From Sulfurovum sp. (GTDB taxonomy: Bacteria > Campylobacterota > Campylobacteria > Campylobacterales > Sulfurovaceae): a stretch of DNA of 24,176 nucleotides. The notes beneath the pieces were generated by a model. It saw only the letters and a list, made by a program, of their open reading frames with translations. It was not told where the DNA came from and searched no databases. The stretch lies in assembly GCA_027029065.1 (NCBI GenBank), contig JALVGO010000236.1, positions 1 to 24,176 of the forward strand, read 5' to 3'. The translations under genes and the position numbers were made by a program. Below are positions 22,853-24,176 of the stretch, one piece after another (the stretch's first letter is position 1; each line of letters starts with the position of its first letter).

Positions 22853-23041
22853 ATGGTTGCCATAAAACAAGAAGCGCAAAAAATAATTCAAAATCTTCCT
22901 GATGACTGCACTTACGAAGATATACAATATCATCTCTATGTTGTTGAAAAAATCAAAAATGGTATAAGCCGTGCTGAAAATGGTGAAGTTTCTTCACACG
23001 AAAAAGCAAAACAAAGAATGGCTAAATGGCTTTCACTCTAA
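22853..23041 (+). CDS. Antitoxin of cassette 1 RelE/ParE-type pair
   Basis: 62 residues, first gene of a toxin-antitoxin pair. It is small, helical and charged, with QEAQKIIQNLPDDCTYEDIQ then YHLYVVEKIKNGISRAENGE and a SSHEKAKQRMAKWL tail. This layout (LPDD.T.EDI.Y.LYV...I..G....E.GE..SHEE..., tail contacting the toxin) is common in antitoxins paired with RelE/ParE toxins. A consensus AGGAGG precedes the ATG. It overlaps the toxin gene by 16 bases. By analogy it neutralises the toxin and may repress the promoter, though no clear DNA-binding motif was identified. Confidence 0.82.
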   Translation: MVAIKQEAQKIIQNLPDDCTYEDIQYHLYVVEKIKNGISRAENGEVSSHEKAKQRMAKWLSL

Positions 23042-23346
23042 AGTGGTCAGAGGAGGCTCTTGAAGATATCGAATCAATCGCAACATATATAAAAAAGGAT
23101 TCTCCGATTTACGCAAAATCGGTTGTTTCAAAATTTTTTGAAAAAGCAGAAATGCTACAGGAATTTTCGGAATTAGGTAGAAAAGTTCCAGAATTCAACG
23201 ACCCATTGATTCGCGAAATATTTGTTTATAGCTACAGACTAATCTATAAAGTAAATGCACAGGAAATTTTATTTGTAGCTGTAGTGCATGGCAAAAAACT
23301 TCTTGAAAACCATCAAAAGAGTATAACAAGTCAGAGTAGCCAATAA
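23026..23346 (+). CDS. RelE/ParE-superfamily toxin, cassette 1
   Basis: 106 residues. N-terminal LKWSEEALEDIESIATYIKK then DSPIYAKSVVSKFFEKAEML, and PEFNDPLIREIFVYSYRLIY with C-terminal ILFVAVVHGKKLL, are the typical order of the RelE/ParE fold (helix pair, then R-E-I-F...YRLIY strands, then a ...VVHG.R.L ending). Members are either mRNA interferases or gyrase poisons; sequence alone does not decide. The ATG at 23026 lies inside the antitoxin gene, so translation is coupled. The last eight or so codons and the TAA (23344-23346) lie in the attC site, so the C-terminal SITSQSSQ tail is shaped by recombination sequence. Confidence 0.88.
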   Translation: MAFTLKWSEEALEDIESIATYIKKDSPIYAKSVVSKFFEKAEMLQEFSELGRKVPEFNDPLIREIFVYSYRLIYKVNAQEILFVAVVHGKKLLENHQKSITSQSSQ

Positions 23347-23387
23347 ATTACCTACGGCAATTTATTGGCTATCTTCAACCGTTATAT
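23321..23387 (+). other. attC: attC site of cassette 1
   Basis: R'' GTATAAC (23321-23327), then a perfect 13-bp stem TAGCCAATAAATT (23337-23349) with AATTTATTGGCTA (23359-23371), loop ACCTACGGC, and R' GTTATAT (23381-23387). 67 bp, within the known attC range. The nine bases between core and stem on each side (AAGTCAGAG and TCTTCAACC) are only partly complementary, as expected for the L boxes with extrahelical bases. The cut point is after G23381. Confidence 0.9.
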
Positions 23388-23452
23388 CTGGTAGTATTGC
23401 ATTGCCTTCAATAAGACTATGGTGAAAAATAATAAAATTTTATAGACAATTT

Positions 23453-23461
23453 TGTTATAAT
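23453..23461 (+). promoter_or_regulatory. Extended -10 promoter of the cassette 2 toxin-antitoxin pair
   Basis: TGTTATAAT (box 23456-23461), 27 bases before the ATG at 23489, with AGGAG at 23478-23482. It is the same nine bases as the cassette 1 promoter, in an otherwise different context. Confidence 0.6.
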
Positions 23462-23488
23462 ATTCTGCATCCAAAACAGGAGTTAGCT

Positions 23489-23722
23489 ATGTTGGCATTA
23501 AAACAAAAAGAACTTTTTGATGAAATAGATATTTTACCGATAGATTTAAAAACTAAATTAGTTGATAAGATACTATCAAGTATTACACCTATAGATAACT
23601 CCATAGATGCACTTTGGATAAAAGAGGCAAACAAAAGAAAAAGAGAGATTGAAACTAACTCCGTTGCCCTTGTCGATGGAGATGAAGTATTTCAAAAAAT
23701 AGCAAAAAGATTACAATCTTAA
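23489..23722 (+). CDS. Antitoxin of cassette 2 (addiction-module component family)
   Basis: 77 residues. It resembles the short 'addiction module component' antitoxins (TIGR02574-like): a helical start, ILPIDLKTKLVDKILSSI, corresponding to the family's LP.E.R..L...L..S, then DALWIKEANKRKREIE (W..E...R..E...G) and a C-terminal VDGDEVFQKIAKRL, the usual V...EV....R. These proteins wrap around a RelE/ParE toxin. AGGAG lies six bases before the ATG. Its TAA is directly followed by the toxin's ATG, so the genes are coupled. Confidence 0.87.
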   Translation: MLALKQKELFDEIDILPIDLKTKLVDKILSSITPIDNSIDALWIKEANKRKREIETNSVALVDGDEVFQKIAKRLQS

Positions 23723-24037
23723 ATGACTTATTCGTTTCACCCTGAGGCTGAAATTGAGTTAAATGTTGCAGTTGATTATTATGAAGAATGCAAAGTGGGA
23801 CTTGGTGCCGAGTTTGCTTATGAAGTTCAAAAAACGATTCAAAGAGTTTTAGAGTTTCCAACTGCTTGGCAAAAAATTGATGAAGATATACGAAGATGCT
23901 TGACAAATCGTTTTCCGTTTGGAATCATTTACTACCAAAGGAATGACGAGATTATTGTTCTAGCTGTCATGCAACTTCAAAGAGAACCTTACTATTGGAA
24001 GGAAAGATATAACAAATCATTGGAGAGAAATATTTGA
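23723..24037 (+). CDS. RelE/ParE-superfamily toxin, cassette 2
   Basis: 104 residues. FHPEAEIELNVAVDYYEECK, LGAEFAYEVQKTIQRVLEFP, then AWQKIDEDIRRCLTNRFPFG, IIYYQRNDEIIVLAVMQLQR and EPYYWKER match the well-populated RelE/ParE toxin group whose antitoxins are the short addiction-module proteins: pattern HP.A..E...A..YYE......G..F, then P..W.......RR.....FP..I.Y, ending .HG.R.P..W..R. In this copy the usual His-Gly is Leu-Gln (MQLQREPYYW). The stop TGA (24035-24037) lies within the attC stem. It is the last gene of cassette 2. Confidence 0.92.
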   Translation: MTYSFHPEAEIELNVAVDYYEECKVGLGAEFAYEVQKTIQRVLEFPTAWQKIDEDIRRCLTNRFPFGIIYYQRNDEIIVLAVMQLQREPYYWKERYNKSLERNI

Positions 24038-24076
24038 CCCTAACGGCTCAAATATTTCTCAATTCAGTCGTTAGAT
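24007..24076 (+). other. attC: attC site of cassette 2
   Basis: R'' ATATAAC (24007-24013), perfect 13-bp stem GAGAAATATTTGA (24025-24037) with TCAAATATTTCTC (24048-24060), loop CCCTAACGGC, and R' GTTAGAT (24070-24076), which fits the GTTRRRY consensus exactly. 70 bp. The bases before R' (TTCAGTC) resemble the L' box of well-known attC sites. The loop shares CCTA(A)CGGC with the first attC, although the stems differ in sequence. Confidence 0.92.
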
Positions 24077-24176
24077 GCAAAGGAGAACAAATAAATGTTC
24101 TATATTTTGATAATAATTGCAATTCTTTTGATTGGATTAGAGTTTTACAGTTCAAAACAGAATAAAAAATTATACT
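24071..24176 (+). mobile_element. Gene cassette 3, start only
   Basis: Begins TTAGAT after the G at 24070 and runs out of the window. If it is a normal cassette its attC should start with R'' ATCTAAC, the reverse complement of GTTAGAT. Confidence 0.75.
24095..24176 (+). CDS. 5' end of cassette 3 gene, membrane-anchored protein
   Basis: 27 codons are visible from the ATG at 24095. AAAGGAG lies nine bases upstream. The N-terminus is one strongly hydrophobic helix (FYILIIIAILLIGLEFY) followed by SSKQNKKLY, consistent with a signal anchor or small membrane protein. Too short for assignment. Confidence 0.6.
   Translation, partial: MFYILIIIAILLIGLEFYSSKQNKKLY

Larger units (their letters stand above)
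22175..23381 (+). mobile_element. Gene cassette 1 (1207 bp)
   Basis: Starts with TTATAC after the attI G and ends with the G of the next core site. On circularisation its R' core would be GTTATAC, the exact reverse complement of its own R'' core GTATAAC (23321-23327). It contains three genes: an unknown membrane protein and a toxin-antitoxin pair. No attC is visible between them (22815-22852), so they move as one unit. Confidence 0.9.
23382..24070 (+). mobile_element. Gene cassette 2 (689 bp)
   Basis: Begins TTATAT and ends with G24070. Its circular R' core GTTATAT is the exact reverse complement of its R'' ATATAAC (24007-24013). It carries one toxin-antitoxin pair with its own promoter. The first 107 bases before the antitoxin ATG are AT-rich, contain only the promoter and ribosome site, and hold no other gene. 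Confidence 0.92.
20946..24176. mobile_element. Integron: integrase, attI region and cassette array (open at right)
   Basis: A classic integron layout: intI on the minus strand, a divergent attI-like region (21924-22174), then plus-strand cassettes bounded by two readable attC sites. At least three cassettes begin in the window. The cassette region is much more AT-rich than the backbone. Toxin-antitoxin cassettes with related attC sites suggest a chromosomal (sedentary) integron rather than a mobile resistance integron. No transposase or resistance gene is seen in the window. Confidence 0.92.

Noticed and set aside
1..24176. tRNA or rRNA genes, CRISPR array, complete insertion sequence
   Set aside because: No tRNA-like cloverleaf with a TTCGA-type arm, no rRNA segment, no regularly spaced direct repeats, and no transposase gene were found by eye.

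Overview
The window looks like a chromosomal segment of a Campylobacterota (Epsilonproteobacteria) member, probably Sulfurovum- or Sulfurimonas-like. This rests on the mix of housekeeping genes, on TATAAT-type promoters with weak -35 boxes, and on the feel of the protein sequences. It was not checked against any database.

Backbone (1-20945). The minus strand begins with a 3'-truncated valS, then a BrnT/BrnA toxin-antitoxin pair with its own promoter and operator-like palindrome, then nhaA. A strongly folded 165-nt inverted-repeat element (4326-4490) lies between nhaA and a plus-strand group: two small unknown genes and an exported Hsp20-like protein. Next come a LOG-family gene (minus), a divergent 6-phosphofructokinase and truD (plus), and a murA-CYTH operon (minus) that ends in an unusual long hairpin followed by a T-tract. 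Two unknown genes and a UvrD/PcrA-type helicase follow (plus). A minus-strand run then encodes a small membrane protein, a NYN-domain protein, a rhodanese, RsmD, an SH3/NlpC-P60 cell-wall hydrolase and a HI0933-type flavoprotein. A candidate small RNA (19093-19164) precedes a BioC-like methyltransferase and a second, overlapping methyltransferase.

Integron (20946-24176, open at the right edge). This is the main discovery. A tyrosine recombinase on the minus strand carries the extra region typical of integron integrases (IntI). Divergent from it is a repeat-rich attI-like region, then an AT-rich array of plus-strand gene cassettes. Two attC sites can be read directly, at 23321-23387 and 24007-24076. 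The boundaries are supported by an internal check: the first seven bases at each cassette junction are the exact reverse complement of the R'' core at the far end of that same cassette (GTTATAC with GTATAAC; GTTATAT with ATATAAC), as cassette circularisation requires. Cassette 1 (1207 bp) holds an unknown three-segment membrane protein plus a RelE/ParE-type toxin-antitoxin pair. Cassette 2 (689 bp) holds another toxin-antitoxin pair. Cassette 3 starts at 24071 and runs out of the window.

How the parts work together. The backbone genes are ordinary housekeeping and stress genes in short operons. The integron's toxin-antitoxin cassettes each have their own extended -10 promoter, so they can be expressed wherever they sit in the array and would stabilise it. 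The toxin stop codons lie inside the attC stems, so the coding and recombination sequences overlap.
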